This document shows positions 56,983 through 64,000 of a stretch of DNA of 64,000 nucleotides, one piece after another. Source of the DNA: Alphaproteobacteria bacterium (GTDB lineage Bacteria > Pseudomonadota > Alphaproteobacteria > Rhodobacterales > Rhodobacteraceae). The DNA is taken from assembly GCA_030433335.1 (NCBI GenBank), contig JAUILL010000012.1, positions 30,764 to 94,763 on the forward strand, read 5' to 3'. The translations under genes and the position numbers were made by a program. Every line of letters starts with the position of its first letter. Position 1 is the stretch's first letter. Below the pieces are notes generated by a model that saw only the letters and a program-made list of their open reading frames with translations, made no database searches and was not told the origin of the DNA.

Positions 56983-58371
56983 TTATATGATTTGTGGGTT
57001 TTTGGACCCAATTTTTGCCATTTCCCCCTTGGAAGCCTCAAATTTTGCCCTAGGAAGCACGACTTCGACGATCGCGCCACACTGCTCTGAGTTGAGCGAT
57101 TCGGGTTCGGAAGGGTTAGAGCCATTCGCAAAAGTCAATTCAGCGCCTATACGTTCTAGTAACGTTTTGGCGATGAAAAGGCCCAATCCCATACCCTCGT
57201 ATTCGGGCCGCTGGCTTAGATCGCGCTCGACTCGGCGTCTGCGAACAAAGGGATCCCCGATGCGGCCGATGATACTGACAGGATAACCTTTGCCATCGTC
57301 AATGATACGAACAGTGATCGTATTCTTGGTCCAGCGGGCCTCGACCCAGACCGTGGTCCGAGAGAAATCGACTGCGTTTTGCACCAAATTGCGGATGCCA
57401 TGGATGAATTCAGGCCGGCGTAAGATCGTCGGCACCTCTGAGTCGTCCTGTTGGTCAAAGTCAAAGATAACCTTTGAGCCGCGTGCTGTATGGGGTTCGG
57501 CGGCTTCCTCGAGCACCGTGGTTAAGGGCGCATACCGCAAATGCAGGTCATCTTTGCCCGCACGGCCCATCGTCCGCAGGATGTCGCGGCACCGATCAGC
57601 TTGTTGTCTAATGAGCAACGCATCTTCTTGCAGGTCTGGACGGTCTTCTAGTTCATCGGCCAGTTCCGCACTGGTCAGCTTGATCGTAGCGAGGGGGGTT
57701 CCCAATTCGTGGGCTGCCGCAGCGACCACACCCCCAAGGTCAGTCAACTTCTGTTCGCGAGAGAGCGCCATTTGCGTGGCCTGAAGCGCGTTCGACATTG
57801 TGTGCATCTCTGATGTCACACGGCGTGCATACAGACCAAGGAACATCACCCCGATCACAATCGCTAGCCAGGTTCCGAAAACAAATAGGTCGGGAACGGT
57901 TAGAACCTCGCCCGTCTGGGTGTGAAGAAGGATGTGGTACTTCGCCAGCAGAGTGACAATCACAACGGCTGTCGTCCCGAGGATCAAATAGGACCGCAGG
58001 CTGATGACCGCCGAAGAGACCGTAACAGGCCCCAAGATCAACAGGGCAAACGGATTGTGCAGGCCACCGGTCAAATAGAGCAGGAAACCAAGCTGTAGAA
58101 TATCGAAGAGCACCATCAGGAAGTTCTCGGTCTCTGACAGGCGTTTGTTCTGCGGAAACACGAACAAAGAAATCAGGTTGCCGATGACCGAGACTCCGAC
58201 GGCCATAAAGCAGAGCCCGATTTCCAGCTCGAGACCATAAAGCCATTGGCCCACCGAGATCGCCATCAGCTGCCCACCAATCGCGAGCCAGCGCAACAAG
58301 ATCATGGTGCGCAAGCGGACAAAGTGGTTCGGGCCACCGAAACCGGTTGAGAATAGGCTGGTATCTGCCAT
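56983..58371 (-). CDS. regB: Redox sensor histidine kinase RegB (PrrB)
   Basis: Global redox kinase for photosynthesis, respiration and fixation genes, 462 residues. Six N-terminal helices contain the quinone-binding GGLHNPFAL (102-110). The phospho-histidine is H221 in AAAHELGTPLATIKL, and the redox-active cysteine is C261 in QADRCRDILR. The ATPase has HGIRNLVQNAVDFS and GMGLGLFIAKTLL. Divergent from senC by 91 bases; its cognate regulator regA is just beyond. Confidence 0.96.
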   Translation of the reverse strand: MADTSLFSTGFGGPNHFVRLRTMILLRWLAIGGQLMAISVGQWLYGLELEIGLCFMAVGVSVIGNLISLFVFPQNKRLSETENFLMVLFDILQLGFLLYLTGGLHNPFALLILGPVTVSSAVISLRSYLILGTTAVVIVTLLAKYHILLHTQTGEVLTVPDLFVFGTWLAIVIGVMFLGLYARRVTSEMHTMSNALQATQMALSREQKLTDLGGVVAAAAHELGTPLATIKLTSAELADELEDRPDLQEDALLIRQQADRCRDILRTMGRAGKDDLHLRYAPLTTVLEEAAEPHTARGSKVIFDFDQQDDSEVPTILRRPEFIHGIRNLVQNAVDFSRTTVWVEARWTKNTITVRIIDDGKGYPVSIIGRIGDPFVRRRRVERDLSQRPEYEGMGLGLFIAKTLLERIGAELTFANGSNPSEPESLNSEQCGAIVEVVLPRAKFEASKGEMAKIGSKNPQII

Positions 58372-58462
58372 GACGATGCCTACATGGGTTGCGACAAGGT
58401 AAACCCTTGTTACGGGCCGCGGGTTTTGGGATCAACGGCACGATTGTACAAAGGAGATGGGG

Positions 58463-59086
58463 ATGCAGAAAGCTCTGGCTATCGGAGCAGCGGCAGCGGT
58501 CGCAATCGTGGTTGGCGGAACAGCGGTCTTTGTCCTGACGCAAGGGCCTGACGATGCGTTTGCGGATTGCCGCACCTCCCAGATCGCAGGCGGAACCAGC
58601 GCTATCGGCGGACCTTTCGAGTTGCTAAATGGCCGGGGCGAAACCATGACGGACGCCGAGGTGATCACGAAACCCAGCATCGTTTACTTCGGCTATACCT
58701 TCTGCCCCGATGTTTGCCCCTTCGACACTGTCAGAAATGCCGAAGCCGTGGATATCCTGACCGAGCGCGGATATGAAATCCAGCCTGTCTTTATCTCTAT
58801 AGATCCAGCGCGCGACACGCCCGAGGTCGTCAATGAGTTCGCCAAGAACGTGCATCCCGACATGATTGGTTTGACCGGTTCGCCAGAGCAGGTGAAAGCC
58901 GCCAGTCAAGCCTATCGTACCTATTACAAGAAGAACGAGTCTGACGATCCCGACTGGTATCTGGTGGACCACTCGACCTTCAGTTACCTCGTCACGCCAG
59001 AGGACGGCTTTCTTGAATTCTTCCGCCGCGAACTGGGGCCAGAGCAAATGGCTGATGGAATTCAGTGCTTTCTAGACCGCAAGTAG
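58463..59086 (+). CDS. senC: SCO1/SenC/PrrC copper chaperone
   Basis: Membrane-anchored thioredoxin-fold protein that delivers copper to cytochrome oxidase and takes part in RegBA signalling, 207 residues. One N-terminal helix (about 4-26), the copper-binding FGYTFCPDVCPFD (C81, C85) and H170 in LVDHSTF are all intact. GGAG stands six bases before the ATG at 58463 and abuts the ATG at 58457, so the former is preferred. It precedes regA. Confidence 0.95.
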   Translation: MQKALAIGAAAAVAIVVGGTAVFVLTQGPDDAFADCRTSQIAGGTSAIGGPFELLNGRGETMTDAEVITKPSIVYFGYTFCPDVCPFDTVRNAEAVDILTERGYEIQPVFISIDPARDTPEVVNEFAKNVHPDMIGLTGSPEQVKAASQAYRTYYKKNESDDPDWYLVDHSTFSYLVTPEDGFLEFFRRELGPEQMADGIQCFLDRK

Positions 59087-59165
59087 TCGCTGCGAATGTT
59101 TGACGCACACCGACCTTAGCCCTAATAATAGAGGGCCGGTATGCTCGGTGGGGGAGGTATCTATT

Positions 59166-59717
59166 ATGGCAGAAGCACAGCTCGACATTGGCGTAGACAA
59201 GACACTTTTGCTGGTCGACGACGATGAACCCTTTCTGAGGCGACTGGCTAAAGCGATGGAAAAACGCGGCTTCGATGTCGAGACTGCGGATTCCGTTGCG
59301 GGCGGCAAAGCTGTCGCGACGGCCCGTCCTCCTGCATTTGCGGTGGTTGATTTGCGGCTCGAGGATGGCAACGGTCTGGATGTCGTTGAAATCCTGCGCG
59401 AGCGCCGGCCGGACTCTCGGATCGTTGTGCTGACAGGATATGGGGCGATCGCCACTGCTGTCGCGGCTGTGAAAATCGGGGCGACCGATTACCTGTCCAA
59501 GCCAGCCGACGCGACCGACATCACCAACGCCTTGTTGGCGACAGACGACGAGCTGCCGCCGCCGCCTGAAAACCCGATGAGCGCGGATCGCGTGCGGTGG
59601 GAACACATCCAGCGCGTATACGAACTGTGCGATCGCAATGTGTCAGAGACCGCGCGCCGGTTGAACATGCACCGCCGGACCTTGCAGCGCATTCTGGCGA
59701 AGCGCTCGCCTAAATAA
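59166..59717 (+). CDS. regA: Response regulator RegA (PrrA)
   Basis: Global regulator activated by RegB, 183 residues. The receiver has LLLVDDDEPFLRRLAKAME, phospho-acceptor D62 in VVDLRLEDGNG, and SKPADA. After a proline linker (DDELPPPPENPMS) comes a Fis-type HTH ending SETARRLNMHRRTLQRILAKR. The ATG at 59166 follows GGGGAGG. The last eight bases overlap the convergent HD-hydrolase gene. Confidence 0.97.
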   Translation: MAEAQLDIGVDKTLLLVDDDEPFLRRLAKAMEKRGFDVETADSVAGGKAVATARPPAFAVVDLRLEDGNGLDVVEILRERRPDSRIVVLTGYGAIATAVAAVKIGATDYLSKPADATDITNALLATDDELPPPPENPMSADRVRWEHIQRVYELCDRNVSETARRLNMHRRTLQRILAKRSPK

Positions 59718-60303
59718 GCGCCAGCAATTCTGCGTGCCGCCGGGTGTAGTCTTCTCGGACCTCAATCGGCGGGCGCAGCGTGATCTCGATTTCTTTGAGC
59801 AGTTCATCCGATGGACGGCCGAAAAAGCTGTTGGCTTCGGTTTCTTCAAATCCAGCGATTTGGACGGCTTCAAGCCATGCGCTCACCCGATCCGCGCGTT
59901 TGATCGCGGCTTTGACAGTCTTTGGCAACGCTGCGGGCAGGCCAAACCGGATGTGAATCGCGGCGGTTAATTTTGCGTCCAGTTCTGAATAGGATGGCCC
60001 GACAGCCGCTTTGACCGGAGAGATCATGTCTCCGATGACGTATTCAGGCGCGTCATGAAGCAGGGCCGCCAACCGCCACTTCGCGGGAGCCTTGGGATTT
60101 TGCAGGGCGTAAATCTTTTCGACCAACAAGGAATGCTCTGCGACCGAGTACGCATAATCCCCTAGCGTTTGGCCGTTCCACCTTGCGACGAATGCCAAAC
60201 CATGCGCGATGTCTTCCACCTCGATATCCAGCGGTGTCGGATCCAAAAGATCCAAACGGCGACCAGACAGCATGCGTTGCCAAGCTCTGGGAGGTGGGGG
60301 CAT
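59710..60303 (-). CDS. HD-domain hydrolase, YfbR-like
   Basis: Metal-dependent phosphohydrolase of 197 residues. The HD motifs are VAEHSLLVEKI, LLHDAPEYVIGD and a later RADRVSAWLEA; this layout matches YfbR-type 5'-deoxynucleotidases (COG1896). The substrate is not certain. The ATG at 60303 follows AAAGGAG; an in-frame extension of 49 codons upstream is discarded. It overlaps regA by eight bases at the 3' end, as is common in this group. Confidence 0.87.
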   Translation of the reverse strand: MPPPPRAWQRMLSGRRLDLLDPTPLDIEVEDIAHGLAFVARWNGQTLGDYAYSVAEHSLLVEKIYALQNPKAPAKWRLAALLHDAPEYVIGDMISPVKAAVGPSYSELDAKLTAAIHIRFGLPAALPKTVKAAIKRADRVSAWLEAVQIAGFEETEANSFFGRPSDELLKEIEITLRPPIEVREDYTRRHAELLALI

Positions 60304-60862
60304 CGGGCGCTCCTTTTGCAGTGTGTCCTCAATAGGATGAAGCGTCTCAAAAGAAAATGGCGCGGTGCTGCTGTCCGCGCCATCTAGTACCATTTTACTC
60401 GTTACTGCAGTCGATTTGGCTGCACGCCACATCGGTCCCTTCGGTATCACTCTGCTTGCCAGAACTTGAAAAATGAGCCGCTCTAACGGGTCTGGATGGG
60501 TCTGTGCCGTTGCGGTGTTGGGGGCCCGCGCGGGCGATTTCAGGATAAAAAATGCAACCTGAAATTTAGCAAAACCATCCAGCTGAACACTAGCATGGGG
60601 GTGCTATTGTTTCGCAAAGTGATAGAATGAGATTGAAAGGTCTTTCTTCGGTATGACTACCCCAAGGGTTAGAGGTTACTGATAAAAATAGAACAATACG
60701 TCGTCCGATGCGAAGTGTGATGGTTGCCCGTCACCCCTACACTTTAGGATAATGTTTCCATTATTGAAACAGTAAAAATGCATTTTTCTATCTGCATTGT
60801 CGGTTGGGCCCTTGAATGCTATTTCGACCGGCAAAAGACGCTAGATCGAAGGAGAGCCTCCC
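60304..60862. other. 559-base intergenic region upstream of ahcY
   Basis: No protein or RNA gene is recognised. It holds a minus-strand terminator-like hairpin (60347-60383), a near-palindrome TAGCA-TGGGGG-TGCTA (60591-60606), an inverted repeat TGTTTC/GAAACA (60753-60758, 60766-60771) and AATGCA/TGCATT (60777-60782, 60792-60797) shortly before ahcY. The ahcY ribosome binding site GGAGAG is at 60851. I looked for the SAH riboswitch motif and did not find it. Confidence 0.6.
60347..60383 (-). terminator. Minus-strand terminator-like hairpin with no known upstream gene
   Basis: ATGGCGCGG (60357-60365) and CCGCGCCAT (60375-60383) form a perfect 9-bp stem with a 9-base loop; on the minus strand TTTCTTTTGAG follows. 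It would end a transcript arising between about 60390 and 60860, where I find no convincing gene. Confidence 0.6.
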
Positions 60863-62251
60863 ATGGCTAACGACTACATCGTCAAGGATATTTCGCTGGC
60901 CGCCTTTGGTCGCAAGGAACTGGACATCGCTGAAACCGAAATGCCGGGCCTGATGGCTTTGCGCGAGGAATACGGTGAAAGCCAGCCGCTGAAAGGCGCG
61001 CGCATCGTCGGTTCGCTGCATATGACCATCCAGACTGCGGTTCTGATCGAAACGCTGGCGGCGCTGGGTGCGGACGTGCGTTGGGCGTCTTGCAACATCT
61101 TCTCGACCCAAGACCACGCGGCTGCGGCGATTGCCGAAGCGGGGATCCCCGTTTTCGCGATCAAAGGTCAGACTCTCGAAGAGCACTGGGACTACCTCGA
61201 TAAATCCTTCATGTTCGAAGACGGCCCGAACATGATCCTCGACGATGGCGGTGACGCAACCCTCTACGTTCTGCTCGGTGCACGTGCCGAAGCTGGCGAA
61301 GACATCATTCCCGTCCCCTCGTCCGAGGAAGAAGAAGTCATCAAAGCGCAGATCAAGAAGCGCATGGAGCAGAGCCCCGGCTGGTTCACCAAAGTGCGCG
61401 ACCAGATCAAAGGCGTTTCCGAGGAAACCACCACCGGCGTGAACCGTCTGTACCAACTGGTGCGCGACGGCCAGCTGCCCTTCCCTGCGATCAACGTGAA
61501 CGACTCGGTCACCAAGTCGAAGTTCGACAACAAGTACGGCTGCAAAGAGTCGCTGGTTGACGGCATCCGCCGCGCGACCGACGTCATGATGGCCGGCAAA
61601 GTGGCTGTCGTCTGCGGCTACGGCGACGTGGGCAAAGGCTCGGCAGCATCGCTGCGTGGCGCGGGTGCCCGCGTGAAGGTCACCGAGGTCGATCCGATCT
61701 GCGCGCTTCAGGCGGCAATGGACGGCTTCGAGGTTGTCTTGCTCGAGGATGTCGTGGCTTCGGCTGACATCTTCATCACCACCACCGGCAACAAAGACGT
61801 CATTCGCATCGAGCACATGCGCGAGATGAAGAACATGGCGATCGTCGGCAACATCGGCCACTTCGACAACGAAATTCAGGTCGCCAACCTGCGGAACCAC
61901 AAGTGGACCAACATCAAGGACCAAGTGGACATGATCGAGATGCCGAGCGGCGCCAAGATCATCCTGCTGTCCGAGGGCCGTCTGCTGAACCTTGGCAACG
62001 CAACTGGTCACCCCTCTTTCGTGATGTCGGCGTCGTTCACCAACCAGGTTCTGGCCCAGATCGAGCTGTGGACCAAAGGCGACGAATACGACAACAAGGT
62101 CTATATCCTGCCTAAGCATCTGGATGAAAAGGTGGCGCGTCTGCACCTCGACCGTATCGGTGTGAAGCTGACCACTCTGGATAAAGAGCAAGCGGATTAC
62201 ATCGGCGTGACCCCCGAAGGTCCCTTTAAGCCTGAACATTACCGTTACTAA
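60863..62251 (+). CDS. ahcY: Adenosylhomocysteinase (S-adenosyl-L-homocysteine hydrolase)
   Basis: Cleaves SAH to adenosine and homocysteine, relieving inhibition of methyltransferases; NAD-dependent, 462 residues. Seen are [23 protein letters not shown] at the start, [15 protein letters not shown], the NAD-binding [18 protein letters not shown] and the C-terminal [29 protein letters not shown] stands before the ATG. Followed by three hairpins. Confidence 0.97.
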   Translation: MANDYIVKDISLAAFGRKELDIAETEMPGLMALREEYGESQPLKGARIVGSLHMTIQTAVLIETLAALGADVRWASCNIFSTQDHAAAAIAEAGIPVFAIKGQTLEEHWDYLDKSFMFEDGPNMILDDGGDATLYVLLGARAEAGEDIIPVPSSEEEEVIKAQIKKRMEQSPGWFTKVRDQIKGVSEETTTGVNRLYQLVRDGQLPFPAINVNDSVTKSKFDNKYGCKESLVDGIRRATDVMMAGKVAVVCGYGDVGKGSAASLRGAGARVKVTEVDPICALQAAMDGFEVVLLEDVVASADIFITTTGNKDVIRIEHMREMKNMAIVGNIGHFDNEIQVANLRNHKWTNIKDQVDMIEMPSGAKIILLSEGRLLNLGNATGHPSFVMSASFTNQVLAQIELWTKGDEYDNKVYILPKHLDEKVARLHLDRIGVKLTTLDKEQADYIGVTPEGPFKPEHYRY

Positions 62252-62261
62252 CGGGCTGTCG

Positions 62262-62320
62262 GCGGGAACCCGCACGGGCTTTCCCCGAAGTCATAGCAAT
62301 TTACCGCCAAAATCGGCGGT
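62262..62320. repeat. Two small hairpins after ahcY
   Basis: GCGGGAACCCGC (62262-62273) and ACCGCC-AAAATC-GGCGGT (62303-62308, 62315-62320) are inverted repeats in the ahcY trailer, just before the stronger terminator at 62325. Confidence 0.5.
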
Positions 62321-62324
62321 TCCA

Positions 62325-62360
62325 AGCTCCGGCGGAAACAAACGCCGGGGCTTTCCTGTT
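62325..62360 (+). terminator. Candidate terminator between ahcY and the PRC-barrel gene
   Basis: AGCTCCGGCG (62325-62334) and CGCCGGGGCT (62343-62352) form a 10-bp stem with one G-U pair and an 8-base loop, followed by TTCCTGTT. Confidence 0.65.
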
Positions 62361-62396
62361 TCTCCATCACACCGCAACTGGAGAAGGAGAAACACG

Positions 62397-62969
62397 ATGA
62401 CCTTTATGACCAAACTGATGACCGCCGCTGCAACCACCGCTCTGATGACCGGCGCAGCCTATGCAGAGATGAGCAACACAAACATGGATGCTCAGACCGA
62501 GGTCGATGGTCAGATCATGATGGAACAGCCTATGGAAGGTGACACCGAAATCGGGACCACCACGGACATGGGCGCCCAAGCTGACGCTGCCCCCGTGATG
62601 CCGATGGAAGAAGGCAACACCGAGATGGCACTGGCCCAGAAGACCGTTGGTGAAGTCATCGGGATGGAAGTCGAGGCCATCAATGGCGATGATGTCGGCG
62701 AGATTGATTACGTAATTGCTGGTGAAAATGGCGTTGAAGCCGTTGTCGGCGTGGGCGGTTTCCTTGGCTTGGGTGAGTACACCGTCGCCCTGCCCTTGAA
62801 CGATTTTGCCGTGGCAGAAGATGAGACCCTGATCCTGTCGCAGGACGCTGAGGCTCTGAAGCAGATGCCGCAGATTGACGAGAGCGCGATCGAGAGCCTG
62901 CCCGACGACATGGTGATTGCGGACGCGATGATGGGCACCGTATCGCCCGACATGCCCGACAACTCGTAA
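62397..62969 (+). CDS. Secreted methionine-rich PRC-barrel protein
   Basis: Exported protein of 190 residues with a Sec signal (about 1-23, ending GAAYA before EMSNTN). A Met- and acid-rich region (about 24-80) leads to a PRC-barrel-like domain (about 82-150; VGEVIGMEVEAINGDDVGEIDYVIAGENGVEAVVGVGGFLGLGEYTVALP in order). PRC barrels bind RNA or proteins; a periplasmic role is unknown. GGAG is seven bases upstream. Confidence 0.85.
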   Translation: MTFMTKLMTAAATTALMTGAAYAEMSNTNMDAQTEVDGQIMMEQPMEGDTEIGTTTDMGAQADAAPVMPMEEGNTEMALAQKTVGEVIGMEVEAINGDDVGEIDYVIAGENGVEAVVGVGGFLGLGEYTVALPLNDFAVAEDETLILSQDAEALKQMPQIDESAIESLPDDMVIADAMMGTVSPDMPDNS

Positions 62970-62992
62970 TAGTTTGTCCATAGATTTGATCG

Positions 62993-63023
62993 GGGCGCGC
63001 CACGTTCGGCGCGCCCTTTTCTT
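62993..63023 (+). terminator. Strong terminator after the PRC-barrel gene
   Basis: GGGCGCGCC (62993-63001) and GGCGCGCCC (63008-63016) form a perfect 9-bp stem with a 6-base loop, then TTTTCTTT. Confidence 0.9.
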
Positions 63024-63134
63024 TGCCGAAAACCGGATCTGGGCAGAATTTCCTTGTCTGAACAGCAATCCCGCTCTTACGCTTTTCACAACCATAACGA
63101 GTGTGGGCCGTGCGCCTGAAGTGGGAGAGACGAA

Positions 63135-63476
63135 ATGGGAAAACGTGACGATTTGATCGCCAAGTATGCCGAAGATCTGCGCGGGAAGTGCGGGACCGAG
63201 CCTGATATGGACCTGCTGAAGAAGGTCACGATCGGCTGCGGTCCTTCGATCTACAGTGCTGATGCCTCGACCGTGGCGGGAAGTCAGCAGTCTGAACTGG
63301 AAACCGTCAAGAAGAGCTTTTTGATGAAGAAGCTTGGTCTGCCTGATGGGCCAGAGCTGATGGATGCGATCCAATCAGTGATCGAAACCTATGGCCGGTC
63401 CGAGCGGAACAAATACCGCGCGGTCGTATATTACCTACTTGTCAAACATTTCGGGAAAGAAGCGGTTTACGGCTGA
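63135..63476 (+). CDS. DUF2853 family protein
   Basis: A 113-residue cytoplasmic, mostly helical protein of the DUF2853 type: AKYAEDLRGKCGTEPDMDLLKKV, then ETVKKSFLMKKLGL and RNKYRAVVYYLLVKHFGKE. No catalytic motif is seen and the role is unknown. GGGAGAG precedes the ATG. It stands alone between two terminators. Confidence 0.87.
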   Translation: MGKRDDLIAKYAEDLRGKCGTEPDMDLLKKVTIGCGPSIYSADASTVAGSQQSELETVKKSFLMKKLGLPDGPELMDAIQSVIETYGRSERNKYRAVVYYLLVKHFGKEAVYG

Positions 63477-63499
63477 TCTTTCAGGTTCTTAGAGTAGCG

Positions 63500-63526
63500 G
63501 GGCGGGCTCATTTTGCCCGCCCTTTT
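63500..63526 (+). terminator. Terminator after the DUF2853 gene
   Basis: GGGCGGGC (63500-63507) and GCCCGCCC (63515-63522) with a TCATTTT loop, followed by TTTT. Confidence 0.88.
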
Positions 63527-63540
63527 CGCTGTTTGAGACT

Positions 63541-63957
63541 ATGTATTTTCGGAAACCTTCTTACCTCTCGGATCTCATACTTACCCCGCTCTTCGGACTG
63601 ATTGGTGCGACACTGGCGCTGTTGCAGGGGCTGCGCGGTGATTATGTCGTTGCGGCAGCCGCCTACTTTGCGTTCGCCTCGCATCTATTTCTTTTGCAAC
63701 GCGATGCATTGACGATCAACTTGCCAGAAGACCTTTCCTTACAAAGAGTTATCTATGGCGTTCAGCAAGGTATTTGGTTCGCGGCGGTCACGAGATTCTT
63801 CGATATATTGAATGGCGCGCCATCGTTCCAATTGACAGCGGCATGGTTCATTTCTTTTGTTGTTTACGGAACGATTAGGGTCAGGATTCATAACCAGAAC
63901 ATGACGACTGCCGCTAATGCGCATGCTGACAGGAAGACCTTCGGACACCTGTCGTAG
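63541..63957 (+). CDS. Uncharacterised small membrane protein
   Basis: A 138-residue frame with about four hydrophobic stretches (near 11-30, 34-52, 70-90 and 100-117) and a polar tail with His and Asn. Not recognised. No clear ribosome binding site precedes the ATG, and its base composition is lower in GC than the neighbours, which may mean transfer or a non-typical gene. It starts 15 bases after the terminator of the DUF2853 gene. Moderate support only. Confidence 0.55.
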   Translation: MYFRKPSYLSDLILTPLFGLIGATLALLQGLRGDYVVAAAAYFAFASHLFLLQRDALTINLPEDLSLQRVIYGVQQGIWFAAVTRFFDILNGAPSFQLTAAWFISFVVYGTIRVRIHNQNMTTAANAHADRKTFGHLS

Positions 63958-64000
63958 CGTGTTGCGACCCGCCGCCAATCCTTGAGGCGAGCGAAACTGT

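Noticed and set aside
58372..58462. RegA binding site between regB and senC
   Set aside because: Only a GTCGC half-site pattern could be matched; too weak to report.
60304..60862. SAH riboswitch before ahcY
   Set aside because: The conserved core of that riboswitch was looked for by eye and not found; a covariance model search would be decisive.
60788..62275. A 495-codon open frame antisense to ahcY
   Set aside because: It mirrors the strongly supported ahcY gene; the translation is rich in His/Val/Asp from reversed codons and has no recognisable family, as expected in GC-rich DNA.
1..64000. tRNA, rRNA, CRISPR, insertion sequences, prophage
   Set aside because: Read through for cloverleaf-like sequences, repeat arrays, transposase or phage genes; none found. 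A covariance-model tRNA scan could still reveal a missed one.

Overview
The window is about 64 kb of chromosome from a marine-type alphaproteobacterium of the Rhodobacteraceae (Roseobacter/Rhodobacter group). The basis is gene order and gene content: regB-senC-regA, a kinase-less DivL-like PAS protein beside tsaE-amgK-murU-addB-addA-trxA, parAB-rsmG-mnmG-mnmE-rho next to maf-aroE-coaE-dnaQ-secB, and a Tim44-like protein with mltA. Base composition is high in GC. I see no rRNA, tRNA, CRISPR array, prophage or insertion sequence; nearly all of it is core chromosome, and the genes are tightly packed with many 4-base ATGA stop/start overlaps.

Layout. 1-5.4 kb: a putrescine module (potF, potG, partial potH; a GntR/FCD regulator; spuC). 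The two outer promoter regions share a 14-base palindrome-like sequence that I propose as the regulator's operator. 5.4-12.4 kb: a two-subunit ABC exporter, then cca, a Nudix hydrolase and hslO, and a second Nudix gene. 12.4-14.2 kb: a receiver/PP2C phosphatase divergent from a single-domain Hpt protein. 14.2-18 kb: ilvA, a membrane protein, argG and a small SCP2-domain protein. 18-21.2 kb: a DUF7282-like secreted protein, a sulfotransferase-like P-loop protein translationally coupled to an unusual class IV aminotransferase, and a PfkB sugar kinase. 21.3-31.1 kb: maeB, mutS, grpE-hrcA, rph-rdgB-hemW and ybaN.

31.1-42.1 kb is the predicted origin of replication neighbourhood. Genes to the left (hemJ, rho, mnmE, mnmG, rsmG, parA, parB) are on the minus strand and genes to the right (maf, aroE, coaE, dnaQ) on the plus strand, so transcription runs away from a 395-base gap at 38476-38870. 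That gap has an AT-rich stretch, two perfect DnaA boxes plus a near-perfect one, and eleven GANTC (CcrM) sites within 312 bases. Two perfect parS sites lie 3-5 kb away inside mnmG and rsmG. Right of this come secB, fxsA, the timA-mltA-smr operon, hslVU and trxA.

47.5-60.3 kb: a long minus-strand run from regB through the DivL-like protein, tsaE, amgK, murU, addB and addA to trxA. It sits opposite the divergent senC-regA pair, and an HD-domain hydrolase faces regA. 60.3-64 kb: a 559-base gap with an unexplained minus-strand terminator, ahcY, a secreted PRC-barrel protein, a DUF2853 protein and a small membrane protein.

The most useful leads are the CcrM-site-dense origin, the putative GntR operator pair, the aminotransferase lacking the PLP-binding glutamate that is paired with a sulfotransferase-like protein, and two likely cell-cycle/gene-transfer-agent regulators (DivL-like and RbaY-like). 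All functional statements are by reading of the sequence and family recall; no database search was run.
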